The translations under genes were made by a program, and so were the position numbers. The notes under the pieces were generated by a model. That model worked only from the letters and a program-made list of their open reading frames with translations. It made no database searches and had not been told where the DNA came from. DNA of 64,000 bases from Delphinapterus leucas. Its lineage: Eukaryota; Chordata; Mammalia; Artiodactyla; Monodontidae. Within the stretch, counting starts at the first letter, position 1. Each line of letters opens with the position of its first letter. The stretch lies in contig NW_022098076.1 of assembly GCF_002288925.2 (NCBI RefSeq), positions 68,181,323 to 68,245,322 on the forward strand, given 5' to 3'. Below are positions 38,081-50,250 of the stretch, piece by piece.

Positions 38081-39056
38081 ACCAGCCCAGAGAAGCGATG
38101 TTCACTAATGTTATGGTAGGTATTTATAAACAAGTATAAATCATAAACTATTATAATTATTGCTATTTAGAGTTAATAAAGAAGCGTTTTCCTTTTTCTC
38201 TTATACTGAGATTATAGCAGCTAGGTGAAAAAAGAAAAACAGTTCTTTAGTCTATGTATAGTCAAGAAACCAAGAAGAGAATGTTGTGTGCTCTGTTTAC
38301 CCAGATAAAAGGACACCCATGATCTGTAGTACACTCACCAAAACTCTGCCTTGCTGAAGCCAAGAGAAGGCCTTTGTTATGCCACTGGAGTAGAATAATT
38401 GGAGTTTGTGTTTTGCTCTATGCACACCTCAGTAGTTCCAAGAAGGCAGCCAAACCCTTAATATCTTAAAGGGCACAGAGTGGAGGCCACTTGGATTCTA
38501 TAGCTCTTCCTGACTCTTGTCAATGCCTACACTCACTGAAGAGGTATGTGCATGTGGCCTGGAAGCAAATGGGATAGCTGGAGTACCTTCTAGGGCAACA
38601 AAAGGGAAGAGGAAAAGTTTTCTCAATATTGGAAAGAGGTCAGGATTTAGAAGGTCCAGCGAGATACAGAATCTGGTAAGACAAGGAGTGTCAGTGTGGT
38701 ACACCTAGAGAAGTTGGATGCTTTGTCCCCAGTACTTTCAGAGGTTCCTGAACACCAAGCATGGACTAGAAGCAGTGGAGAAGCAAAGTCTAAAAGGACC
38801 AAGGTAACTAGATAATGGCTTTCTCCATATTATCCAGTGAGATTCAATGATCAATGACCAGAGCTATGATCTTCACTCTGCTCTGGCACCATTTAAGATA
38901 CTGAACCTTTGCGCAATGCTCGGGACAGGAAAGCACTAATAAATATTTAGTTTTAATTCCTGCCAGCCCAGAAGTGTGATGAGATTTTACTTAGATCTGC
39001 TGTTAATTTAAAGAAAATAAAGTTGTGCAATAGTTTTTACCAGAAAAACTTTTTTT
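38081..39056 (+). mobile_element. Non-L1 3' part of the 2.1-kb insertion (probable 3' transduction)
   Basis: This stretch lies between the L1 poly(A) end (about 38075) and the right TSD copy (39057-39072). It is not recognisable L1. It ends with 'aaagaaaataaagttgtgc', which holds an AATAAA, followed about 30 nt later by the TSD. A readthrough L1 transcript using a downstream poly(A) site would give this structure. The expected A tail is not visible, which lowers confidence. Confidence 0.5.
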
Positions 39057-39711
39057 AAATGATAGAGCCTTGGAAAGTTGATGAAAAAGAAATGTAAAAG
39101 GTACAAATTACCAATATTATGAAAGAAAATTACATGTAAAATAATTAAGATATCATAAACAACTTAATACCAATAAATCTGGAAATTTAGAAAAGCAAGA
39201 CAACAATCTGGAAAAACACAACATATTAAAAACACATCTAAGTAGAAATAAAAATCTAAGTACATTTAATAAATAAATTTAATTTCTAATTGAACAACTT
39301 GCCACAAAGAAAACACCAGGCCTGGGTGGCATCACTGGCAAATTCTTCCAGTCATTTTTGAAAGAATACCAAACCTATGCAAACTCATCCAGAGATAGAA
39401 AAGAAGGAAAATTTCCAAACAGACTTTATAGGGCCGAATAAACTTCATACTAAAGCTTGATATGAATATTACAGTAAAGAAAAGTTATAGATCAATTCCT
39501 CTCATAAACACAGATGTTGGACAATGAATATGGAACATGAATATAAAGTATTAAAGAAGTCTAACCACATAGAACAAAGGTGATACACATCATAACGCAG
39601 TTGAATTTATTCCAGGAATTCAGGATTGGTATAACATTCAAAAATAAACAAATCTCCTTACCATATGAACATCATAAAAGAGAAAAATTATATGATTATC
39701 TCATTAGATGT

Positions 39712-40321
39712 TGTGGCAGATAGAATAATGTTCCCCTCCCCTGAGGCTGTCCACACACAATCTTCAAAACCTGTGAATATGTTACTTTACATGGCAAGAC
39801 AACTTTGCAGATGTGATTAGGTTAAGGACCTTGAGATGGGGTGATCAACCGGGAATACCAGGTGGGTCCATTCTAATAACATGAGTCCTTAAGGGTGAAG
39901 AACCTCTTCCTGCTGTGGTCAGAGAGATGAAATGTGAGAAAGACTGAACCCCTACCCCCACCTGCCTCCACCCATACTGGCTTTAAAGACTGAGGAAGGA
40001 GGCCAAAACATGCAGCAGCATCTGGAAGCTGGAAATAGCCCTCAGCTTACAACCAGCAATAAATAAATAAATAAATATATGGAGACCTTAGTTGTACAAC
40101 CACAAGGAACTGAATTCTGCCAATACCTGGAATGAGCAAGGAAACTGATTCTCCCCTACAACCTCTAGTAATGAAGGCAGGTCTGTGGACACTCTGATTT
40201 TAACCCTGAAAGACTCATGCCAGGCTTCTAACCTACAAAAGTGTAAAATAATAAATTTGTTTTGTTTTAAGCTACTAAATTTGTGGCAATTTGTTATGGC
40301 AGCAATAGAAAACTCATACAC
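39712..40321 (+). mobile_element. MaLR-type solo LTR
   Basis: It interrupts L1 RT sequence, which resumes at 'agataaaaaagc'. The left end begins 'tgtggcagatagaataatgt'. The middle has 'gcagatgtgattaggttaag' and 'ggtgatcaaccgggaata'. The 3' end has 'taaaataataaatttg' followed by 'aagctactaaatttgtggc' and 'actcatacac'. A 5-bp flank (agatg/agata) is a plausible TSD. No internal viral sequence was seen. It contains a short (AATA)n near 40060. Confidence 0.65.
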
Positions 40322-41251
40322 AGATAAAAAAGCTTTTGATAGATTTCAGTACCCATTCATAATTCTTAATATTATTTGCAAAATAATAATATAAATAGTC
40401 TTTATAATCTGATGATGGATGTCTACAAAAAATACGTATATTTATATAAACATCATACTTAGTAGTAAAATATTGAAAGTATTCTCCCTGGGATAAGAAA
40501 TGAGACAAAGTTGTATAATATCATGACTCATATCCAACAGTGTTCTGGAAGTCCTATCCAGTAACAAGGCTGAGCAAAAGAAGTAAAATTTATAAGGATT
40601 GCAAATAAAGAATAAAACAGATAAAATGATTGCGAACGCAAAATTCTAAAATAATCTAAGGGAAATTACTGGAATTAAAAATTGAAGTTTTTTTATATTA
40701 TCCATTTCACTGGATGCAAGGTCATATAAAAATTAACTATATTTTTATATATCAGCAACAAAATATTAGAAAACAAAATTTTAAAAAATTATACCATTTA
40801 CATGAGAAAAACATCAATGCCTATAAATTACCTCATGCAAGATATGCAATATCTCTTCACATAAAGCTATACAAAATTATTGAAATATATCAAATAAGAC
40901 CTAGTTGAAGTTGTTGATTTTCCCTAAAGTGATCTATAAATTCAATGTAATATATAATTTAGTTTACTAATTCCAAATTATGTATGAATATGTATAGGTT
41001 CAAGGGTAAAAAATACAATTTTAAAGAAGGACCATTTTGAGTGTATACTCTATGAATAATCAAAACTTAAAATAAAGCTATAGCAATTAAGATAGTGTGC
41101 TCTTGTCACAAGAATAGATAAACAGACCAACAGAATAAAACAGAATACAGGAATAGAATCACAGATATTAGATCCTTGAATTATGGTGAAAGTGATACTC
41201 AGATCATTTGAAAGGGAAAGTGTTTTCAATAAATGGTGCTTAGTGAATAGG

Positions 41252-41310
41252 AAATTCATGGTTTAAAAATTCATGGTTTAAAATTCATGGTTTAAAATTC
41301 ATGGTTTAAT
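41252..41310. repeat. Small tandem repeat, four copies
   Basis: Four copies of an attcatggtttaaa unit with period 14-15 lie inside old L1 ORF2 sequence. This is a local expansion of L1 sequence. Confidence 0.9.
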
Positions 41311-41415
41311 ACCATCAACATTAATTTTACGTATACTGTACCTCTACATATAAAACCTAATCAAAAGACTTCTGGAAATTAACATGGAAAAATGCCTTAC
41401 AACCTTAAGTTGGGG

Positions 41416-42879
41416 ACAGCCAGGCTGAAGAATGTCCTTCAGAATATGCTCTCTGACTACAGTGTAAATAAATTAGAAATCAAAAAACTAAGATATCTAG
41501 GATACTAAACAACACAGTATTTTGAATTTAAATGACAATTATAATCACAGAAGAAATTAAGAAATTAGAAAATAATTTAAACCTAAAGATAATAAAAATG
41601 CAACATAAAAAATGGTGAGATGCAACTAAAGCAATATTTAGAGAGGATTTCAATTTAATTGCTTATATTAGAAATAAATGTCCAGAATGGCTAAGACTCC
41701 ACACTCCCAATGCAAGGGGCAGGGGTTTGATCCCTGGTTAGGGAACTAAGATCCCACACGCTGCATGGTGCAGCCAAAAAAAATAAAAAAAAATTACCAG
41801 ATAGGCTAAGAAGCAAGAAAGTAGGACTTATAACCAAGAGAAATATCGCTCAAAAGTAAAGGAAAGCAGAGATAAGAGAGATGATGAAACTAGGAATGAA
41901 TGGGTCTTAACAAGGCAAAAATGTTAATGTTCAAATATTTAAAGGAAAACATGAACACAGTGAAGAGAAAAATGGAAGAGTCAAAAATAATGGAATCTCT
42001 AGATGCATCAGAAATGTAAATTATCAGTAATGTAAATGTAAATTATCAGTAATGATATTAAATATAATGAATTTTTACAATGCAGATGTTGGCAAAATTA
42101 ATTTTAAAAATTGTTTCAAATATATGCTGTCTATATGAGAAACATTTTATAGTCAGATACAAAAAGCCTGAAATATGAATATGTAAATAAAATCCTCTAC
42201 AAACTTCTAACAATTCAAGTCCAAAAACACATAAAAAGGATTATACACTAGGATCATGTGATTAATCTCAGAAAATTCAAGATTGGTTCAACATATAAAA
42301 ATCAAACAATATAATAAACAATTTTAATATGATAAAGGAAAACAACCACATGATCATCTCAATTGATGCAGAAAAAGCATCTGGCAAAACCTAATACTCT
42401 TTCATGATAAAAATACTCAACAAACCAAGAACAGATGTGAACTTCCTGAACCTGATAAAGGATGTCCATGAAAAACCCACAGCTTACATTACACTTACTA
42501 GTGAAAGACTGAAATATTTACTTCTAAAATCAGGAACATGAAAAGGATATATGCTTTCACTGATATTCAGCATTGTACTGAAGTTTCTAGTCAGGGAAAT
42601 CAGAAATAAAAAATAACAGCAGGCATATTAAAAAGGAAGAAGCAAAACTCTATCTATCTGCAGATGACATGGTTTTAATTATAGAAAATCATAGGAATTT
42701 AAAAAAAACTATCAGAGCTAATAAATGAGTTCAGCAAGTCTGCAGAAAACAAGATCCATTATATTTCTATAAATTATCAACAAACAATCCAAAAATATAA
42801 TTAAGAAAACAGTTCCATTTGTAATAATATCAAAAAGAATAAGATACTAAGAAATAAATTTAACAAAAGAAGTGTAAGG
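41416..42879 (+). repeat. Second old L1 ORF2 relic
   Basis: A new L1 begins in the linker region ('gcaactaaagcaatatttag', 'gaggatttcaatttaattgc'). It proceeds to RT blocks ('atgatcatctcaattgatgc', 'tctatctgcagatgacatgg', which still encodes ADDM) and runs up to the start of L1 D. It repeats domains already seen at 39057-41415, so it is a separate copy. A SINE lies at 41681-41793. A 16-bp unit (aatgtaaattatcagt) is duplicated at 42013-42028 and 42035-42050. Confidence 0.75.
41681..41793 (+). mobile_element. Short tRNA-derived SINE relic
   Basis: It carries the tRNA-like block 'gaatggctaagactccacac', a B-box-like 'ggggtttgatccctgg', 'aactaagatcccacacgctg', and an A-rich tail. This is an older and shorter cetartiodactyl SINE than the copies at 1584 and 52948. 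No clear TSD was seen. Confidence 0.8.
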
Positions 42880-42947
42880 AGAAGCAAGAAGAACTACATT
42901 CCTGCAGCCTGTGGAACAAAAACCACATTCACAGAAAGATAGACAAG

Positions 42948-43848
42948 ATGAAAAAGCAGAGGGCTATGTACCAGATGAAGGAACAAAATAAAACCCCAGA
43001 AAAACAACTAAATGAAGTGAGATAGGCAACCTTCCAGAAAAAGAATTAAGAATAATGAGAGTGAAGATGATCCAGGACCTCGGAAAATGAATGGAGGCAA
43101 AGATCGAGAAGATACAAGAAATGTTTAATAAAGACCTAGAAGAATTAAAGAGCAAACAAACAGAGTTGAACAATACAATAACTTAAATGAAAACTACACT
43201 AGAAGGAATCAACAGCAGAATAACTGAGGCAGAAGAAAGGATAAGTGACCTGGAAGACAGAATGGTGGAATTCACTGCTGCGGAACAGAAGAAAAAAGAA
43301 TGAAAAGAAATGAAGACAGACTAAGAGACCTCTGGGAAAATATTAAACGCAACAACATTTGCATTATAAGGGTCCCAGAAGGAGAAGAGAGAGAGAAAGG
43401 ACCAGGGAAAATATTTGAAGAGATTATAGTCGAAAACTTCCCTAACATGGGAAAGGAAATAGCCACCCAACTCCAGGAAGCACAGCGAGGCCCATACAGG
43501 ATAAACCCAAGGGGAAACATGCCGAGACACATAGTAATCAAATTAGGAAAAATTAAAGACAAGGAAAAATTATTGAAAGCAGCAAGGGAAAAATGACAAA
43601 TAACATACAAGGGAACTCCCATAAGGTTAACAGCTGATTTCTCAGCAGAAACTCTACAAGCCAGAAGGGAGTGGCATGATATACTTAAAGTGATGAAAGG
43701 GAAGAACTTACAACCAAGATTACTCTACCCGGCAAGGATCTCATTCAGATTAGATGGAGAAATCAAAAGCTTTACAGACAAGCAAAAGCTAAGAGAATTC
43801 AGCACCACCAAACAAGCTCTACGACAAATGCTAAAGGACCTTCTCTAA
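42948..43848 (+). pseudogene. L1 D ORF1, inactivated
   Basis: The start at 42948 gives MKKQRAMYQMKEQNK. A stop follows within 30 codons, and the later part is in another frame (43300-43596), with 'GPYRINPRGNMPRHIVIKL'. The stop at 43846-43848, after 'LKDLL', marks the original end. It spans about 300 residues, as expected for ORF1p. Confidence 0.87.
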
Positions 43849-43905
43849 GTGGGAAACACAAGAGAAGAAAAGGATCTACAAAGAAAACCCAAAACAATTA
43901 AGAAA

Positions 43906-46900
43906 ATGGTCATAGGAACATACATATCAATGATTACCTTAAACGTGAATGGATTAAATGCGCCAACCAAAAGACACAGGCTTGCTGAATGGACACAAAA
44001 ACAAGACCCATATATATGCTGTCTACAAGAGACCCACTTCAGACCTAGGGACACATACAGACTGAAGGTGAGGGGATGGAAAAAGATATTCCATGCAAAT
44101 GGAAATCAAAAGAAAGCTGGAGTAGCTATACTCATATCAGATAAAATAGACTTTAAAATAAAGAATGTTACAAGAGACAAGGAAGAACACTACATAATGA
44201 CCAAGGGGTCAATCCAAGAAGAAGATATAACAATTATAAATATATATGCACCCAACATCGGAGCACCTCAATACATAAGGCAACTGCTAACAGCTATAAA
44301 AGAGGAAATCGACAGTAACACAATAATAGTGGGGGACTTTAACACCTCACATACACCAATGGACTGATCATCCAAAATGAAAATAAATAAGGAAACAGAA
44401 GCTTTAAATGACACAATAGACCTGATAGATTTCATTGATATTTATAGCACATTCCATCCAAAAACAGCAGACTACACTTTCTTCCCTAGTGCGCATGGAA
44501 CGTTCTTCAGGATAGATCACATCCTGGGTCACAAATCAAGCCTCAGTGAAATTAAGAAAACTGAAATCATATCAAGCATCTTTTCTGACAACAATACTAT
44601 GAGATTAGAAATGAATTACAGGGAAAAAATGTAAAAAACACAAACACATGGAAGCTAAACAATATGTTACTAAACAACCAAGAGATCACTGAAGAAATCA
44701 AAGAGGAAATCAAAAACTACCTAGAGACAGATGACAATGATAACACAATGATCCAAAACCTATGGGATGCAGCAAAAGCAGTTCTAAGTGGGAAGTTTAT
44801 AGCTATACAAGCCTACCTCAAGAAACAAGAAAAATCTCAAGTAAACAATCTAACCTTACAACAAAAGGAACTAGAGAAAGAAGAACAAACAAAACCCAAA
44901 GTTAGCAGAAGGAAAGAAATCATAAAGATTAGAGTGGAAATAAATGAAATAGAAACAAAGAAAACAATAGCAAAGATCAAAAAACTAAAAGCTGGTTCTT
45001 TGAGAAGATAAACAAAATTGATAAACCACTAGCCAGACTCATCAAGAAAAAGAGGGAGAGGACTCAAATCAATAAAATTAGAAATGAAAAAGCAGAAGTT
45101 ACAACAGACACTGCAGAAATACAAAGCATCCTAAGAGACTACTACAAGGAACTCTATTCCAATAAAATGGACCACCTGGAAGAAATGGACAAATTCTTAG
45201 GTATAACCTTCCAAGACTGAACCACGAAGAAACAGAAAATATGAACAGACCAAACAAAAGTAATGAAATTGAATCTGTGATTAAAAAACGTCCAGCAAAC
45301 AAAAGTCCAGGACCAGGTGGCTTCACAGGTGAATACTATCAAACATTTAGAGAATAGCTAACACCCATCCTTCTCAAACTCTTCCAAAAAATTGCAGAGG
45401 AAGGAACACTCCCAAACTCATTCTATGAGGCCACCATCACCTTTATACCAAAACCAGACAAAGATACTACAAAAAAAGAAAATTACAGACCAATATCACT
45501 GATGAATATAGATGAAAAAATCCTCAACAAAATACTAGCAAACAGAATCCAACAACACATTAAAAGGATCATACACCATGATCAAGTGGGTTTTATCCCA
45601 GGGATGCAAGGATTTTTCAATATATGCAAATCAATCAATGTGATACACCATATTAACAAACTGAAGAATAAAAACCATATGATCATCTCAATAGATGCAG
45701 AAAAACCTTTTGACGAAATTCAACACCCATTTATGATAAAAACTCTCCAAAAAGTGGGCATAGAGGGAACCTACCTCAACGTAATAAAGGCCATATATGA
45801 CAAACCCACAGCAAACATCATTCTCAATGGTGAAAAACTGAAAACATTTCCTCTAAGATCAGGAACGAGACAAGGATGTCCACTCTCACCACTATTATTC
45901 AAAATAGTATTGGAAGTCCTAGCCATGGCAATCAGAGAAGAAAAAGAAATAAAAGAAATACTACAAACTGGAAAAGAAGAAGTAAAACTGTCACTGTTTG
46001 CAGATGACATGATACTATACCTAGAGAATCCTAAAAACGCCACCAGAAAACTACTAGAGGTAAGATATACCATGTTCTTCGATTGGAAGAATCAACATTG
46101 TGAAAATGATTCTACTACCCAAAGCAATCTACAGATTCAATGCAATCCCTATCAAATTATCAATGGCATTTTTTACGGAACTAGGACAAATCATCTTAAA
46201 ATTTGTATGGTGACACAAAAGACCCTGAATAGCCAAAGCAGTCATGAGGGGAAAAAACGGAGCTGGAGGAATCAGACTCCCTGACTTCAGACTATACTAC
46301 AAAGCTTCAGTAATCAAGACAATATGGTACTGGCACAAAAACAGAAACACAGATCAATGGAACAAGATAGAAAGCCCAGAGATAAACCCACGCACCTATG
46401 GCCAACTAATCTGTGACAAAGGAGGCAAAGATATACAATGGAGAAAAGACAGTCTCTTCAATAAGTGGTGCTGGGAAAACTGGACAGCTACATGTAAAAG
46501 AATGAAATTAGAACACTACCTAACACCATACACAAAAATAAACTCAAAATGGATTAGATACCTAAATGTAAGACCGGACACTATAAAACTCTTAGAGGAA
46601 AACATAGGAAGCACACTCTTTGACATAAATCACAGCAAGATCTTTTTTGATCCACCTCCTAGAGTAATGGAAATAAAAACAAAAATAAACAAGTAGGACC
46701 TAATGAAACTTAAAAGCTTTTGCACAGCACAGGAAACCATAAACAAGATGAAAAGAGAACACTTAAAATGGGAGAAAATATTTACAAATGAATCAACAGA
46801 CAAAGGATTAATCTCCAAAAATATAAACAGCTCATGCAGCTCAATATCAAAAAACAAACAACCCCATCCAAAAATGGGCAGAAGACCTAAATAGACCTTT

Positions 46901-47483
46901 CTCCAAAGGAGATATACAGATGGCCAAGAAGCACATGAAAAGCTGCTCAGCATCACTAATTATTAGAGAAAAGCAAATCAAAACTACAATGAGGTATCAC
47001 CTCACACCAGTTAGAATGGGTTTCATCAGAAAATCTACAAACAACAAATGCTGCAGAGGGTGTGGAGAAAAGGGAACCCTCTTGCACTGTTGGTGGGAAT
47101 GTAAATTGATACAGTCACTACGGAGAACAGTATGGAGGTTCCTTAAAAAACTAAAAATAGAATTACCATATGATCCAGCAATCCCACTACTGGGCATACA
47201 CCCAGAGAAAACCATAATTCAAAAAGACACATTCACCCCAATGTTCATTGTAGCACTATTTACAATAGCCACGTCATGGAAGCAACCTAAATGCCCATTG
47301 AGAGATGAACGGATAAAGAAAATGTGGTACATATATACAATGCAATATCACTCAGCCATAAAAGGGAACGAAATTGAGTCATTTATTGAGACGTGGATGG
47401 ACCTACAGACTGTCATACAGAGTGTAGTAAGTCAGAAAGAGAAAAACAAATATCGTATATTAACGCATGTATGTGGAACCTAG
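43906..47483 (+). pseudogene. L1 D ORF2, the best preserved in the window, inactivated
   Basis: The endonuclease opens at 43906 (MVIGTYISMITLNVNGLNAP), with 'QETHFRPRD' and 'VGDFNT', and stops at 44368 where Arg is now TGA. The linker is at 44377-45011. RT is at 45502-46284, with '[10 protein letters not shown]', '[11 protein letters not shown]' and the catalytic '[10 protein letters not shown]' intact. It is then cut by a deletion of about 240 bp near 46060 with a frameshift. The C-terminal Cys/His stretch '[19 protein letters not shown]' is at 47040-47100, and the frame ends at 47483. Confidence 0.92.
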
Positions 47484-47697
47484 AAAAATGGTACAGATGA
47501 ACCGGTTTGAAGGGCAGAAGTTGAGACACAGATGTAGAGAACAAACGTATGGACACCAAGGGGGGAAAACCATGGTGGGGTGGGGATGGTGGTGTGCTGA
47601 ATTGGGCTATTTGGACTGACATGTACACACTGATGTGTATAAAAGTGATGACTAATAAGAATCTGCAGTATAAGAAAACAAACAAACAAAAAAACAA

Positions 47698-48462
47698 CTA
47701 ATACTAAACTTTCTTTGGGTTATTTGTATGGAAATATGTTAATATAAATGTTTCAGACATTACATGAAATTTCTAAAAATCTTATATGTTCTGGTACAAT
47801 GTTATAAGTCATAATTCTAGTTATTACTTTAAAATGTATATCTCAGAAATAACTAAATTTCCTTGTCAAGTGCATTATTATGAACTTTCATCGAATCTTT
47901 AACCGTGGTCATTTTTAAGTCTTTTGTCATTTACAGACAGTTCTAGGTGTACTCTGATGCTTTTGCAAAAATGGTCCTATAAAAGGGTTTCATCTTCAAG
48001 GAATTCATGGAAAAGACTCTGACAAGTACAGGTTTCTGGTAACTGACTATACTGCTGAACAGAATGAATAAGCATTTTCAGAACTCTAATGGAAAACTGA
48101 TGAATTCATATAAGTGCTAACAAAAGATCAAGATAAAAAAATTAATTACATGGGACTGAGTGAACTGATGAGGATGATTATCATTTTTGTGACTTTCTGT
48201 TTGAATTGAAAAAAAAATCCCACAAGGACTCAGAGGCAAAAAATATACAAATCAATTTTCACTGCAAAGTAAAGGAGCTGTTACCATGGAGGATTACTGG
48301 ACTGAATGTCAGTATTATAACATAGTATAAGTGTGTTTCGTGTTTGGTAATTGCAATCATTGTTGCTTTTGTTGTGGTCATCCATTTACAATGCTTGGTG
48401 TCAGTTTATTTATCTCCCGTAAAAATAAAATACAGTGTGTGTGTGAAAGAAAAAAAAAAAGG
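47698..48462 (+). pseudogene. Possible retrocopied mRNA 3'UTR
   Basis: Non-L1 sequence ends with an AATAAA-containing 'gtaaaaataaaatacag' and, about 25 nt later, a pure A run (48450-48461). This looks like an mRNA 3' end with its tail. The body has no long open frame. No TSD was found, and the upstream edge is hidden by L1 D. The source gene is not recognised. Confidence 0.35.
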
Positions 48463-48484
48463 CTACTCTTCCCACCCTGCACTG

Positions 48485-48912
48485 AATTGTCTTGGCAAAA
48501 AACACAAAAAGAAGTGTAACCCTAAAAATAATACAGAAAAATTAATAAAAACCTAAATAAATGTAAACACATCCTAGGTTCATGGACTGGAAGACAATAT
48601 TGTAATAACAGCAATATTCCCAACCTAATCTATAGATTTAACGTAATCCTTATCATTGAGACTCATATTCCCCAATTTCAAAAGCTATTACAAAGTGTAG
48701 TGTTTGCATAAGGATGGACATATAGATCAATGGAACAGAAGGGAGATTCCAGAAATAAACCCTCATATTTTTGGTCAATTGATTTTCAAAGGATATGCCA
48801 AAAACAATTCAATGGCAAAGACATGGTTTTCAAGGAACGGTACTGGGACAACTGGTCGGACCTGTACCACACACCATGTAAAAAATTAACTCAAAATGAA
48901 GCAAACACCTAA
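48485..48912 (+). repeat. Old L1 ORF2 relic
   Basis: It shows 'catggactggaagacaatat', 'catatagatcaatggaacag', 'gttttcaaggaacggtactg' and 'aaaattaactcaaaatga', the L1 ORF2 3' third in its normal order. Confidence 0.75.
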
Positions 48913-50250
48913 ATGTGTCTGGCTGCTTTAACTTAGCAAAATGTCCTTGCGGTTTATCTTGATTGTTGCATGTATCACTATTCTGTCCCATTAATTCTGT
49001 AGTAGCATTCTAGTGGGGAACTATATCACAATTTGTCTATGCATTCACTAGTTTAGGAACATATGGATGGTTTCCAGTTTTCAGCTATTATGAATTATGC
49101 TGCTATGAACATGAAGATAAACATCCTTGTGTGGACACGTTTTCATTTTTCTTGGGGAGATAGCTGAGAGTGGAATACCGAGGCTATATATAAGTGCACA
49201 TTAAATTTTTTAAAAGACAAACTCTTTTCCAAAGTGGGTATACAATTTTATACTTTTACCAGCACTGTATGAGAGTTCAGTTTCTTCACATCCACACCAA
49301 CACTTCATATTTCCAGTCTTTGTGATTATATCCTTTCCAGTGTGTATGTACTGGTACTTCATGTTTTGAATTTGCATTTTCCTAATGGTTAATTATATTA
49401 AGCATCTTTTTATGTCTTAGTAGCCATTACCATATATTTTGTGGTAAAGTAACTATTCAAATTTTTAGTCTTTAGAGGGAGTAAGATAGGCTCTTTATCT
49501 TCTTATTATTGAGTTCTGAAGAGTTCTTTATAATTTTTATACACAAGAACATTTACAGGATACATAATTGTTGTTTTGTAAACTTCAGAGTTTCCCAGGC
49601 AAAATATGAAATTGGCCCTTGTATATGGAGGGAGAGACTAAAAAAAGAGGCACACTACTCCAGATTGTTAGGTTTCAGGATTAATAAGTAAGGGAACTTA
49701 CCTGCAAGACTTGTCTTGGGCACCTGCCTGACAGAATCTTAAAAGTTTATATAGAGGCCTTAACTGGGTTCAGTCACATATACCAACCAGATGGTCTCAA
49801 CAACACATTGCTCTCTCAAGGCTTCATACTTGAAAATGGGTCCCATGGTGCAAACGGTGGGCAGAAAGTACATCCCAAGAATAGGGGTGGGGGTGAGGAG
49901 CCTCTGATTGCCTGGGTCCAGCTCAATGGGCAATTGGCCATCAGGCCCTCTTGATGATCACCTCCAACAACAATTTAGAAGTATTTCCTCCCAGTCCTCA
50001 GCTTGTTGGTTTTTTTTTTTCTTAATGGAGTCTTTTCAAGAGTAAAAGCTTTTAATTTTGGTTATATCATTATTTTTTCACTTAGTATCACACTTTTGGT
50101 GACCTACCTAAGAATTCTTTGCCTAATCTGAAGTCACAAAGACCTTTCTCTTGTTTTATTCTAGTTTCGTAATTTTATCTCTCATATTTACATCTCTGAT
50201 CCATTTTGAGTCAACTTCTGATACACTTTTTTAGGGTCACATAGAATATT
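48913..50250 (-). repeat. Old L1 relic, antisense, interrupted
   Basis: Reverse complement of the L1 ORF2 end: 'ggatggtttccagttttcag', 'tgctgctatgaacatgaag', 'cttttccaaagtgggtatac', 'atgagagttcagtttcttca'. After the insert at 49585-50010 it continues with 'taaaagcttttaattttgg' and 'cattttgagtcaacttctg'. Its orientation is opposite to the flanking old L1s. Confidence 0.7.
49585..50010. mobile_element. Unidentified insert in an old L1
   Basis: This segment breaks the antisense L1 between 'cataattgttgttttgtaaa' and 'tttcttaatggagtctttt'. It is more GC-rich than its surroundings and contains 'ccctcttgatgatcacctcc' and 'gtgggggtgaggagcctctg'. Its size and composition suggest a solo LTR, but I do not recognise the family. 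The edges are approximate. Confidence 0.4.

Larger units (their letters stand above)
39057..41415 (+). repeat. Old L1 ORF2 relic, right part
   Basis: It continues the L1 broken at 36964. RT-like blocks follow in order: 'acaccaggcctgggtggc', 'gttgaatttattccagga', and 'cagataaaaaagcttttgat' after the LTR at 39712-40321. Then come 'taaagctatagcaattaaga' and 'caataaatggtgctt'. It is heavily decayed. Confidence 0.75.
42880..47697 (+). mobile_element. L1 copy D, truncated 5'UTR
   Basis: It begins in the late 5'UTR ('ctgcagcctgtggaacaaaa') and has ORF1, ORF2, a 3'UTR and an A-rich end with CAAA units (about 47675-47697). It differs from copies A-C in the 3'UTR, so it belongs to another subfamily. 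About 240 bp of RT are deleted near 46060. No firm TSD; 'atactaa' on both sides is weak. Confidence 0.9.

Noticed and set aside
41252..41310. CRISPR-like spaced repeat
   Set aside because: Four head-to-tail copies without unique spacers, in a mammalian L1; a simple tandem expansion.
43906..47483. L1 D ORF2 as an active gene
   Set aside because: A stop ends the endonuclease at 44368, an internal deletion shifts the RT, and ORF1 is also broken.
42846..47710. 'atactaa' on both sides of L1 D as a TSD
   Set aside because: Seven AT-rich bases in AT-rich DNA, and the left copy is not adjacent to the recognisable L1 start.
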